A stretch of DNA of 64,000 nt. Source: Chloroflexia bacterium SDU3-3. Its GTDB lineage: Bacteria > Chloroflexota > Chloroflexia > Chloroflexales > Roseiflexaceae. This document shows, piece by piece, positions 1 through 7,470 of this stretch. Numbering within the stretch: the stretch's first letter is position 1; every line of letters starts with the position of its first letter. The translations under genes were made by a program, and so were the position numbers. The DNA lies in contig WBOU01000005.1 of the NCBI GenBank assembly GCA_009268125.1, positions 411,899 through 475,898 on the forward strand, in the 5' to 3' direction. The notes beneath the pieces were generated by a model that made no database searches, had not been told where the DNA came from, and saw nothing but the letters and a program-made list of their open reading frames with translations.

Positions 1-2363
1 AGATCCTTGCCGGTGGGGATGCGCAGCGTGCTGATCGCATCCACGCTCTGGCGGTCCTGCTCGCGCAGCCGCACCGAGATGTTGTAGGCGTGGCCGTCCT
101 CGCGGTAGCGGCCCACCGTGGTGCCGTTCACCAGGGTCTGCATCGTCAGGCCCAGGGTGGCGTTGGTGATGCCGTAGCGGCTGGCCTCCTCGGGCTTGAT
201 GCGGTACTCCAGCGCGGGCACGCCGGGCGTGTAGCTGCTGTCCAGATCGCCCAGGCCCTCCACCTTGGCGAAGGCGGCGCGCAGCTGGCTGGCATACGGC
301 TCAAGCTGGGCGTGGCTCAGGCCCTGGCTGCGGATCTGCACCTGGATGGGCCGCACCAGCACATCGGTGATGGCGCTGCTCTCGTAGTTGGTGAGCGAGA
401 AGGCCAGGCGGGGCAGCCCGGCCAGCTTGGGCCGCAGCGCGTCCTCGAAGGCCTCGACCTTCTGCTTGCCGGTGTAGGTCACGAAGAAGAAGGCGTGCTC
501 CTTGCCCTCCAGGCTGCCCACCACGGTCAACACGTTCTTCACATTCGGCGTGTCGCGCAGGATCTGCTCGACCTGGCGGGCCTGCTGGTCGGTGGTGTCC
601 AGCGGGGTGCCCGGCTCCATCTGGAACGAGATGCCCACCTGGTTGTTCTGGTCGAGCGGCAGGAAGGTGTAGCGCACCCCGATCGAGAGCACCACGGTGA
701 GCACCAGGATGAGCGCGGTGCCCAGCATCACCAGGCCGCGGTGGTGCAGCGACCAGACCAGGGCGCGGCGGTAGACCCGGTTGAGCCGCGTGTCCTGGAT
801 GTGCTCCTTGGTCACGTCGTCCTCGCCATCCATCGTCTCGATCGGGGGCACACCCTTGGCGGGCTTCAGCCACAGCGCCGAGACCACCGAGCCGCTGGTG
901 AAGGCCTCGAACAGCGAGACGGCCATGGCGCTGATCACCACCACCGAGAAGGCCGTGAAGATCATGCCAGGCACGCCGGGGGTGTTGATCGAGGGCAGAA
1001 ACACCACGATGATCGTGAGCGTCATGCCCACCACCGAGCCGACCACCTGGGCCGCGCCACGGCTGGCGGCCAGCATGGGCGGGTAGCCCAGCTCTAGGTT
1101 GCGGAACACGTTCTCGCGCACCACGATCGCGTCGTCGATCACCAGGCCCACCGACACCGAGAGCGCCAGCAGCGTCACAATGTTCAGCGTCAGGCCCAGC
1201 GCGTACATGCAGATGAAGGTGCCCGCGATGATGATCGGCATGCCGAACACTGTCACCACGGTGTGGCGGATGTCGCGAAAGAACAGCCAGACCACCAGCA
1301 CGGCGAAGACCACCGCGATGGCCACATCCTCCAGCGCGCCATCCACATTCTGCTTCACCTCCTCGGCCTGATCCTGCACGATGGTGTAGTGCACATCGGG
1401 GTAGGCGGCCAGGGCGGTGTTCAGCTTGGCCATGGCGGCCTTGGCGGCGTCGTCGGTGTTGGCGGTCGACTCGCGCTGGATGAGCATCACCACCGAGTCG
1501 GTGCCGTTCAGGCGGGTGTAGGTGTCGATCGGCGCGTGGCTGTCCACGATCGTGGCCACGTCGCCCACGCGGTAGTCGCCCAGGCTCAGCGGCACATTGG
1601 CGATGTCCTGCGGGGTGCTGAACGCGCCCGGCGTGCTGAGGCGGTAGTCGAGGCCGTTGGCCGTGGCGTCGCCCAGCGAGAGCGAGGGGCTGGCCGCCGC
1701 GATCGACATGTCGACCTCGGCGGGCTGGATGCGCAGGGCCTGGAGCTTCTCAAGGCTTAGCTCTACGTTGATCTGACGCTCGCGCCCGCCCACCATGATC
1801 ACGCCAGCCACGCCGTCGGCGGTCTGGATCTCGGGGGTGATGGTGTCCTTGAGCAGCTGGTGCAGGTTCTCGGGCGTGCGGTCGCCGCTGCTGCTCAGGG
1901 CCAGCACCAGGATGGGCTGCTGGTTCTGGTCGTACTGCTGGTAGTTCGGCTCCAGCACGCCCAGCGGCATGCCCAGCCGCGCCAGGTTGACCTTCTCGCG
2001 CAGGGTCTGCTGCTTGGCGTTCAGGTCGACGCCGATCTTGAACTGGGTGATGATTGCGGTCATGCCCTGCTGCGAGCGGGCGATCACCTTGTCCACATCA
2101 TCGAGCGTGGCGATCTGGTCCTCGATCGGCTTCACCACCTCGTCGGTCATGGTCTGCGGGCTGGCCCCCGGGTAGCTGACCAGCACCACGATCGTCGGCT
2201 CGTTCGATGGCGGCAGCAGCGAGAGCGGCAGACGGATGAATGCCGCAATGCCAAGGGTGACAATGGCGGCCATCGCGATCAGGATCAGGATCGGCTCCCG
2301 GATCGAGAAGTCGGCGACGGCGTTACCATTGAGCGTATACTTTTTGTTGGCGGGCGTGCTCAC
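1..2363 (-). CDS. RND efflux transporter permease (HAE1/AcrB type), 3' end beyond window
   Basis: Inner-membrane proton-driven pump of the AcrB/HAE1 family; 787 codons are inside the window and the C-terminal part lies off the left edge. A GTG start at 2363 follows an AGGAGAG ribosome binding site about 9 nt upstream. An N-terminal membrane helix (about residues 25-42) is followed by porter-domain sequence (SYPGAS, KPIEDQI) and a helix block near residues 350-480. The adjacent aspartates of the proton relay are visible at about residues 410-411 in GLVIDDAIVV, matching AcrB D407/D408. No adaptor or TolC-like gene is visible; they could lie to the left. The substrate cannot be told from sequence. 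Long plus-strand frames here are antisense shadows. Confidence 0.93.
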   Translation of the reverse strand, partial: MSTPANKKYTLNGNAVADFSIREPILILIAMAAIVTLGIAAFIRLPLSLLPPSNEPTIVVLVSYPGASPQTMTDEVVKPIEDQIATLDDVDKVIARSQQGMTAIITQFKIGVDLNAKQQTLREKVNLARLGMPLGVLEPNYQQYDQNQQPILVLALSSSGDRTPENLHQLLKDTITPEIQTADGVAGVIMVGGRERQINVELSLEKLQALRIQPAEVDMSIAAASPSLSLGDATANGLDYRLSTPGAFSTPQDIANVPLSLGDYRVGDVATIVDSHAPIDTYTRLNGTDSVVMLIQRESTANTDDAAKAAMAKLNTALAAYPDVHYTIVQDQAEEVKQNVDGALEDVAIAVVFAVLVVWLFFRDIRHTVVTVFGMPIIIAGTFICMYALGLTLNIVTLLALSVSVGLVIDDAIVVRENVFRNLELGYPPMLAASRGAAQVVGSVVGMTLTIIVVFLPSINTPGVPGMIFTAFSVVVISAMAVSLFEAFTSGSVVSALWLKPAKGVPPIETMDGEDDVTKEHIQDTRLNRVYRRALVWSLHHRGLVMLGTALILVLTVVLSIGVRYTFLPLDQNNQVGISFQMEPGTPLDTTDQQARQVEQILRDTPNVKNVLTVVGSLEGKEHAFFFVTYTGKQKVEAFEDALRPKLAGLPRLAFSLTNYESSAITDVLVRPIQVQIRSQGLSHAQLEPYASQLRAAFAKVEGLGDLDSSYTPGVPALEYRIKPEEASRYGITNATLGLTMQTLVNGTTVGRYREDGHAYNISVRLREQDRQSVDAISTLRIPTGKD

Positions 2364-2540
2364 GGCGGAATGCCTCTCCTGTTTCAGGTTAACTGAGGGT
2401 AGGATACTCCGCCATGGCCTTTGTTTCAGCGGACATGCGCCGATCTTGCCCTACGACAAACGCCCGCCTTGGTCGGCGGGTGTCTAGGACAAATGTCGTA
2501 CGTGGGTGGAAGTGTTTGTGGCGCGAAGGGTTGGATGTCG

Positions 2541-2771
2541 GGGGAAGCTCTGTGTGGGTTGGGGGAAGCTCTGTGTGGGTTGGGGGAACCTCTGTGTAGG
2601 TTGGGGGAACCTCTGTGTGGGTTGGGGGAACCTCTGTGTAGGTTGGGGGAAGCTCTGTGTGGGTTGGGGGAGCCTCTGTGTGGGTTGGGGGAGCCTCTGT
2701 GTAGGTTGGGGGAGCCTCTGTGTAGGTTGGGGGAACCTCTGTGTAGGTTGGGGGGGCCTCTGTGTGGGTTG
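2541..2771. repeat. 21-bp minisatellite, 11 units
   Basis: Eleven head-to-tail 21-bp units of the form GGGGAAGCTCTGTGTGGGTTG. Units vary at two places: AAG/AAC/AGC/GGC before CTCTGTGT, and GGG or AGG before TTG. Because 21 is a multiple of 3, stop-free frames run through it, but nothing else supports coding. The same unit occurs in the opposite orientation near 22193-22401. There are no spacers, so this is not a CRISPR array. Confidence 0.95.
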
Positions 2772-2811
2772 GGCCGACCGATTACGGCCTCGATGATGAC
2801 GGTTACGCTTG

Positions 2812-2999
2812 GTAGGTGGGTGGATGCCCTGCGCGGGCGGCGGCTAGGGGCCAGCCCCTAGCGACCCCGCGAGGGGGCGTTGCCCCCTTCGATCCCCCAA
2901 TTTTGGGCGTTCCCGTGCCGTTTCCTGGCGGCTAGTGTTCGTGCATATGGCCATGAAGACTTTAGCGGCACCTTCGCCGCATGGGCCGGGTGGGTAGGG
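2812..2999 (-). repeat. Composite ~180-bp palindrome-rich intergenic element, copy 1
   Basis: The first half is a GC-rich foldback: CTAGGGGCCAGCCCCTAG is nearly self-complementary and is followed by a GAGGGGGC/GCCCCCTT pair. The second half carries CGTGCATATGGCCA and GCGGCACCTTCGCCGCATGG. The same two halves, in the opposite orientation, recur at 16536-16704 and 21826-22006, with partial copies at 21618-21735 and 22077-22141. It sits between the 21-bp minisatellite and the chromosomal repeat at 3034-3217. Confidence 0.85.
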
Positions 3000-3033
3000 T
3001 TTTGGCTGCTCGCCACATTCTTCCACCTTTTCT

Positions 3034-3217
3034 GCCCTTGGTGTCTTGGCGGCTTGGTGGTAAAGAATCTTCGCGCCTTCGCGTCTTCGTGGTTATGGGT
3101 TCTCTTGTTTCCCTTGGTGTCTTGGAGTCTTGGTGGTAAAGAGTCTTCGCGCCTTCGCGTCTTCGTGGTATTCGTCCCCTTTGTTCCCTTAGTGTCTTGG
3201 TGTCTTGGTGGTAAAAC
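3034..3217. repeat. Interspersed 'CTTGGTGTCTTGGTGGTAAA / CTTCGCGCCTTCG' repeat, about 2.5 units
   Basis: Tandem units alternate TCTTCGCGCCTTCGCGTC with CCCTTGGTGTCTTGG and CTTGGTGGTAAA. The array ends about 10 bp from the stop of the response regulator gene. Variants, in either orientation, occur in at least eight other intergenic gaps of this window (6040, 14240, 16352, 21467, 22530, 35846, 40898 and 47919 regions), never inside a gene called here. Confidence 0.9.
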
Positions 3218-3227
3218 GGGTTCCCTC

Positions 3228-3911
3228 CTACGGCTGCTCGGGCTTCTCGTCGCCCTCCAGCGACACCAGGCCCTCGCGCAGGGCGTAGAGCGTGGCCTGG
3301 GTGCGGCTGGCCAGCTGCAGCTTGTGCAGGATGTTGCTCACGTGGGTGCGGGCGGTCTTCTCGGTGATCACCAGCCGGGCCGCGATCTCCTTGTTGCTGA
3401 AGCCCTGGGCGATCAGCCGCAGCACCTCGATCTCGCGCTCGGTGAGCGGCTCGGGGGTGGGCGCGGCGGGCGGCGGGGCCGGGCTGGTCAGCTCCTGCAG
3501 CACCTTGCGGGCGATCGCGGGGTGCAGCGAGGACTCGCCACGGTAGACCTGGCGCAGCGCCTGGGTCAGCGCCTCCGGCTCGGAGTCTTTCAGCAGGTAG
3601 CCGCGCGCGCCCGCCTTGAGCGCGGGGAAGACCTTGTCGTCGGTGGTGAAGCTGGTGAGCACCAGGATGCGGATCTCGGGCTGGCGGGCGCTGATGGCCC
3701 GCGTGGCCTCGATGCCATCCAGCTCGGGCATGGAGAGATCCATCAGGATGACGTCGGGCTGAAGCTGGGCCGCCGCCTCGATCGCGGCCCTGCCGTCGCT
3801 GGCCTCGCCGATCACGCTGATATCCGGCTCGCGCGCGAGCAGGGCGCGCAGGCCCTTGCGCACCAGCACGTGGTCGTCGGCGATCAGCACGCGGATCTGT
3901 GGCTCGCTCAT
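3228..3911 (-). CDS. NarL/LuxR-family response regulator
   Basis: 227-aa two-component DNA-binding regulator. The N-terminal receiver domain (about 1-125) has the acidic pocket D12/D13, the phospho-acceptor D58 in ILMDLSMPELDG, a Thr in LVLTSF and Lys in YLLKD. A proline-rich linker (about 145-155) leads to a C-terminal LuxR helix-turn-helix (LTEREIEVLRLIAQGFSNKE). The start at 3911 is set by a 4-bp ATGA overlap with the upstream histidine kinase, so the two are translationally coupled. A longer frame upstream of this start is only the antisense/off-frame of the kinase. Confidence 0.95.
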   Translation of the reverse strand: MSEPQIRVLIADDHVLVRKGLRALLAREPDISVIGEASDGRAAIEAAAQLQPDVILMDLSMPELDGIEATRAISARQPEIRILVLTSFTTDDKVFPALKAGARGYLLKDSEPEALTQALRQVYRGESSLHPAIARKVLQELTSPAPPPAAPTPEPLTEREIEVLRLIAQGFSNKEIAARLVITEKTARTHVSNILHKLQLASRTQATLYALREGLVSLEGDEKPEQP

Positions 3912-5953
3912 GGGTGTACCTCCACGCGGATGCATGTGCCCTGTCCAGGGGCGCTCTCGATGTCGATGCTGCCGCCGAGCCGCGCGGCGCGCTCGCGCAT
4001 GCCGCGCAGGCCCAGGCCGCTGTTGGCTTTTTCCACGGGGCTGAAGCCCGCGCCGTCGTCGCTGATCTCTAGCCGGGTGGTGGGGCCGAAGCGCAGCCGC
4101 ACCGCCACGTGCGAGGCGCGGGCGTGCTTGAGGATGTTGTTCAGCGCCTCCTGCACGATCGAGTATAGCTCGTGGCGCACGGCGGGCGGCAGCGTGTCCT
4201 CGCCCTCGGCCAGCAGGTCGGCGCGCAGCGCGGTGCGGGCCTCCACCGCATCCAGGCGGCCCTGGAGCGCGGCCACCAGGCCCTCGGTGTCCAGCTTGGG
4301 CGAGCGCAGGTTGAAGATCAGCAGGCGCATCTCGCCCAGCGCCTCGCGGGCGATGGTGCCAACCTCGGCCAGGTGCTCCTGCACCACGGCGTGCTCGCCG
4401 TCGGCCAGCGCGCCGCTGGCGGCCTCGGTGTAGAGCGCCAGGCTGTAGAGCGCCTGGGCCACCGAGTCGTGCAGGTCGCGGGCCAGCCGCTGCCGCTCGG
4501 CCACGATCGCTAGCTGCTCGACCTGCTGCTGCAGGCGGGTGTTCTGGATGGCGATGGCGGCCTGGTCGGCCACGCGCCCCAGCAGCCGCATGTCGTCGGC
4601 GCTGAAGCCGCCGGGCTTGTTCAGCACATCCAGCGCGCCGATGGCGTCGTCGCGCAGGCGCAGCGGGGCCACCAGCAGCGATGTGACCGGCGCGCCAGGG
4701 ATGGCCAGCCCCAGCTCGCGGATGGGCTGGTTGAGGAACTGCGGCGCGCCCTGGCGCAGCACCTCGCCGGTGATCGAGCCGCCGATCTGGATGCGCTCGT
4801 GGGCGGCGGCGCAGCCCTGGCTGTGCGCTACCTGCAGCCACATCTCGTCCTCGCGCAGCAGGATGGCGCTGGCCGCCGCGCCGGTGAGCCTGCATGCCTC
4901 GGCGCACACCACATCCAGCACCTCGGACAGGCTGTTCTTGGCCAGCAGCGCGGCGGTCACGCGCTGGAGGCTGCGGCTCTCGGCCAGCTGGCGCTGGGTC
5001 TTCTCGTACAGGCGGGCGTTCTCCACCGCCAGCGCGCCCGAGGTGGCGATGCCCCAGGCCAGCGTCACCTCGTCGTCGCTGAAGGCCCGCCGCTCGCCCG
5101 AGGTGGCGGCGATGGCCACGCCCAGCGTGCGCTCGCTGGCGGCGATGGGCAGCACCAGCACCGAGGCCACGCCCAGCGCCTGCGCCAGCCCCTTGTCGAT
5201 CCGCGCGTCGTGCTGGGCGTCGGCGGAGACCACCGGCTGCTGCAGCTGGATGGCGCTCTGGATGAGCTGGTTGCTCGGGAGGTCGATCGGCATGCGCAGG
5301 AAGGTCTTCAGGCGCGATGGGTTCGCGCCGATGGTCGGGAAGCGCGGCTCCAGCCGCTGGCCCTCATCCTCCAGCAGATAGATGCCGCAGTCGTAGACGC
5401 CGATCGCCTCGGCGATCTTGTTGGCGATCCTGGCCAGCACCTCGTCGAGCTGCAGCGAGCTGGCCGCCGTCTGCGTGGCATCCAGGATGAGCGCGGTGCG
5501 CTGCTGCTGCTGGCGCAGGTCGTAGGCCGCCGCCTCGGCGTGGTGCGTGGTGAAGCGCCCGATCGCCCAGTGGATGTGCGAGTCGAAGCGGGCGATCGCC
5601 GCCTCGGCGTCCTCGGCGCTGGGGCCGGTGGCGCTCATCAGCACCGGCAGCGCCGCTGTCTTGGCCAGCAGCAGCGCCTCCACCACCTCGCCGCTGTCGT
5701 AGCCGGGCCGCAGCCGCCACATGCACACATCGCTGATATAGTCGTCGAGGATCTGCAGCGAGCCGGTGGCGAGCGCATCGATCAGCGCGGCCAGCCCCTG
5801 CTGGGCGATCTCAAGCATGCTCTGCTGGGGCATCAGCGCCTCAAGGCCGCCGGTGCGCTGCTGGATGAGCGCGGCCCAGGCGTGGGAAAGCTCATGCTGG
5901 TGCTGCTCAAGCAGCGCGGCCAGGCTGTGCGAGGGGGTGAGCGTAGAAGCCAT
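3908..5953 (-). CDS. GAF-domain sensor histidine kinase (HisKA_3 type)
   Basis: 681-aa cytoplasmic sensor kinase and cognate partner of the NarL-type regulator it overlaps by 4 bp. An N-terminal helical region (about 1-150) precedes two GAF domains (about 165-320 and 330-480). The phosphoacceptor H495 lies in RLARDLHDSVAQAL, the NarX/LiaS-type dimerisation box. The C-terminal ATPase has SDDGAGF and a GLGLRGMRERAARLGG ATP lid. No transmembrane helix is visible, so the signal is probably internal (redox, gas or small molecule); the ligand is unknown. The pair lies upstream of the RND pump on the same strand, but a repeat block intervenes, so control of the pump is only a possibility. Confidence 0.94.
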   Translation of the reverse strand: MASTLTPSHSLAALLEQHQHELSHAWAALIQQRTGGLEALMPQQSMLEIAQQGLAALIDALATGSLQILDDYISDVCMWRLRPGYDSGEVVEALLLAKTAALPVLMSATGPSAEDAEAAIARFDSHIHWAIGRFTTHHAEAAAYDLRQQQQRTALILDATQTAASSLQLDEVLARIANKIAEAIGVYDCGIYLLEDEGQRLEPRFPTIGANPSRLKTFLRMPIDLPSNQLIQSAIQLQQPVVSADAQHDARIDKGLAQALGVASVLVLPIAASERTLGVAIAATSGERRAFSDDEVTLAWGIATSGALAVENARLYEKTQRQLAESRSLQRVTAALLAKNSLSEVLDVVCAEACRLTGAAASAILLREDEMWLQVAHSQGCAAAHERIQIGGSITGEVLRQGAPQFLNQPIRELGLAIPGAPVTSLLVAPLRLRDDAIGALDVLNKPGGFSADDMRLLGRVADQAAIAIQNTRLQQQVEQLAIVAERQRLARDLHDSVAQALYSLALYTEAASGALADGEHAVVQEHLAEVGTIAREALGEMRLLIFNLRSPKLDTEGLVAALQGRLDAVEARTALRADLLAEGEDTLPPAVRHELYSIVQEALNNILKHARASHVAVRLRFGPTTRLEISDDGAGFSPVEKANSGLGLRGMRERAARLGGSIDIESAPGQGTCIRVEVHP

Positions 5954-6039
5954 AGGTGGCCGGTTCTCCTGTGGGCCTGGATGGTGGGCCTAGCGCCAGT
6001 ATAGCACGGGGGCACGGCGACGGCGCGCGGCTGGTGTTT

Positions 6040-6104
6040 TCACCACCAAGACGCCAAGGCACCAAGGATGAAAGGGGGCAACCACCACGAAGGCGTGAAG
6101 CGGA
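6040..6104. repeat. Interspersed 'ACCACCAAGACGCCAAGG / CACGAAGGCG' repeat
   Basis: A single unit of the same family as the 3034-3217 array, in the opposite orientation. It lies in the gap between the GAF histidine kinase and the GNAT gene (both minus strand), upstream of the kinase. The rest of this 269-bp gap shows no gene. Confidence 0.85.
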
Positions 6105-6222
6105 GATGGCGAGCGATCTCGTAGGGGGCGTGCCGCGCTGGGGCGCATGTCGGCCATGGCCCCGGCGTTGCCCGTTCGCGCCAGCACATTGCTTTTGGCG
6201 CACGCAGCGGCACGGGCTGGCG

Positions 6223-6684
6223 CTAGGGCTGCTGCTCGCGCACCATGATATGGCCGGTGGCCGCGAACTGCTCGTTGCCCGTAAGCCTGCCCTGCCTTGT
6301 CTCGCGGATGGTAAATCCCTCGCCCTGGTAGAGCCGGATGGCGGCGATGTTGCCCGCCAGCACCTCTACGGTGGCCGCGCCGCCGCAGCGGCTGATCGCG
6401 TGGCGCAGCAGCTTGCGACCAATGCCCTGGCGGTAGCGGGCCCGGTCGACATACAGCCAGGAGATCTCATCATCGCTGACCGCCACAAAGCCCACCACAT
6501 TGCCACCATCATCGGCCACCCACACCTCGCCATCGAACAGGCCCTCGGTCTGGGCGGTCTGCTCAAGCGTGAGGAAGGCGGCCAGATCGACCGAGCCGCG
6601 CAGCTCATCGAGGCGAGCGCGGTCGTGGATGGCGCAGAGGCGCGGCCAGTCGGATTCCTGGTAGGGGCGTAGCTCGATCGCCAT
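6223..6684 (-). CDS. GNAT-family N-acetyltransferase
   Basis: 153 aa, the usual length of a single GNAT domain, which transfers an acetyl group from acetyl-CoA to an amine. The order of elements is right: N-terminal LRPYQESDWPRL, the central strand GNVVGFVAV, then the acetyl-CoA loop RQGIGRKLLRHA (Q/RxxGxG/A), and the C-terminal AIRLYQGEGF motif. The acceptor substrate cannot be predicted. It lies 92 bp downstream of a BLUF gene on the same strand and may be co-transcribed. Confidence 0.9.
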   Translation of the reverse strand: MAIELRPYQESDWPRLCAIHDRARLDELRGSVDLAAFLTLEQTAQTEGLFDGEVWVADDGGNVVGFVAVSDDEISWLYVDRARYRQGIGRKLLRHAISRCGGAATVEVLAGNIAAIRLYQGEGFTIRETRQGRLTGNEQFAATGHIMVREQQP

Positions 6685-6776
6685 GGGTCAGCCTTTCATC
6701 TGAATCTGAAAGAGGGCGCGCTCGGTAGCGAACCGAGGGCACCATCGGCATACCGGCCAGCGCGCTGGCGGCGGCG

Positions 6777-7190
6777 CTACTGACCAAGCTGCTTGAAATG
6801 CAGCATGAACTTCAGCGCCCGCGAGCCATGATCGGCCATTGTGCTGCTGTCGAAGGCCTCGCTCATAAAGTCGACGAAGCCGTCGGGCGCATCGCTATCG
6901 CTCAGCCGCTTGAAGCCCATCGACCACTCGCCAAAGCTGCGCTTGAGGATCGGCGACTCATCCAGCATGACCACATGCTGGTGCCGCGGGTCGGCGAGGA
7001 CGCGGGCGTAGACGCGGCGCACCGCTTCCTCCTCGCCCTCAAGGATCTGCATAAAGTCGCCGTCGCGGTAGAGCAGCAGGCCGGTGAGCCCAAGCGCGTG
7101 ATTGTTGCGGCGGCTCACCGCAAGCAGGCTGTCAAGCTCGGCATCCCCAAACGGCTCGACGGAACAGCTGATGTAGATGATACGGATCAT
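6777..7190 (-). CDS. BLUF-domain blue-light photoreceptor (intact copy)
   Basis: 137-aa stand-alone BLUF protein that would bind FAD and sense blue light. The residues of the photocycle are present with the spacing of AppA: Y6, N30, Q48 and W89 (AppA Y21, N45, Q63, W104). Typical blocks are MIRIIYIS, GLTGLLLYRDGDFMQILEG and FGEWSMGF. A short C-terminal helix pair ends the protein and there is no fused output domain, so it must act on a partner. It is divergent from the NB-ARC/TPR regulator starting at 7471. The 280-bp gap between them shows no further gene and should hold both promoters. A paralogue of identical length but with a stop codon lies at 13655-14068. Confidence 0.94.
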   Translation of the reverse strand: MIRIIYISCSVEPFGDAELDSLLAVSRRNNHALGLTGLLLYRDGDFMQILEGEEEAVRRVYARVLADPRHQHVVMLDESPILKRSFGEWSMGFKRLSDSDAPDGFVDFMSEAFDSSTMADHGSRALKFMLHFKQLGQ

Positions 7191-7470
7191 GACGCTCCTC
7201 TTTTTAATCCCTAGCGAACTATAGCTATTTTCCTGCCACGGGTGCCCGATAGTGGTACGTAGAGCCTAAAGTTGGGATGTCAGCAGGCCGCCATCAGCGC
7301 ACGGGGCGCATCGGCGCGCTGGCCGTGCGGGGGCGAGCTGCACGATGGAGACAAAACCCGCCGGATCTGGCGTTCTATAGGATGCCCGATCTCTTTCCGC
7401 CATAGCCCGCCGCACGAGCACAACTGCCGCTGTGCCAGCGATGCAGGATCTGCTCAAGGAGAGCACCGCC

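Noticed and set aside
90..2396. Long plus-strand frames opposite the RND gene
   Set aside because: His/Gln/Arg-rich translations typical of antisense frames in GC-rich DNA; the minus strand encodes a clear RND pump over the same bases.
2541..2771. CRISPR array
   Set aside because: Units are directly adjacent with no unique spacers, and no cas genes are present; the same holds for 22193-22401 and 63700-64000.
2421..2861. 146-aa frame with an EALCGLG repeat (and similar frames at 21914-22487)
   Set aside because: Produced by the 21-bp minisatellite, open in more than one frame, no ribosome site or non-repeat domain.
2880..4433. 517-aa plus-strand frame
   Set aside because: Covers repeat DNA and then the antisense of the response regulator and histidine kinase; composition is shadow-like.
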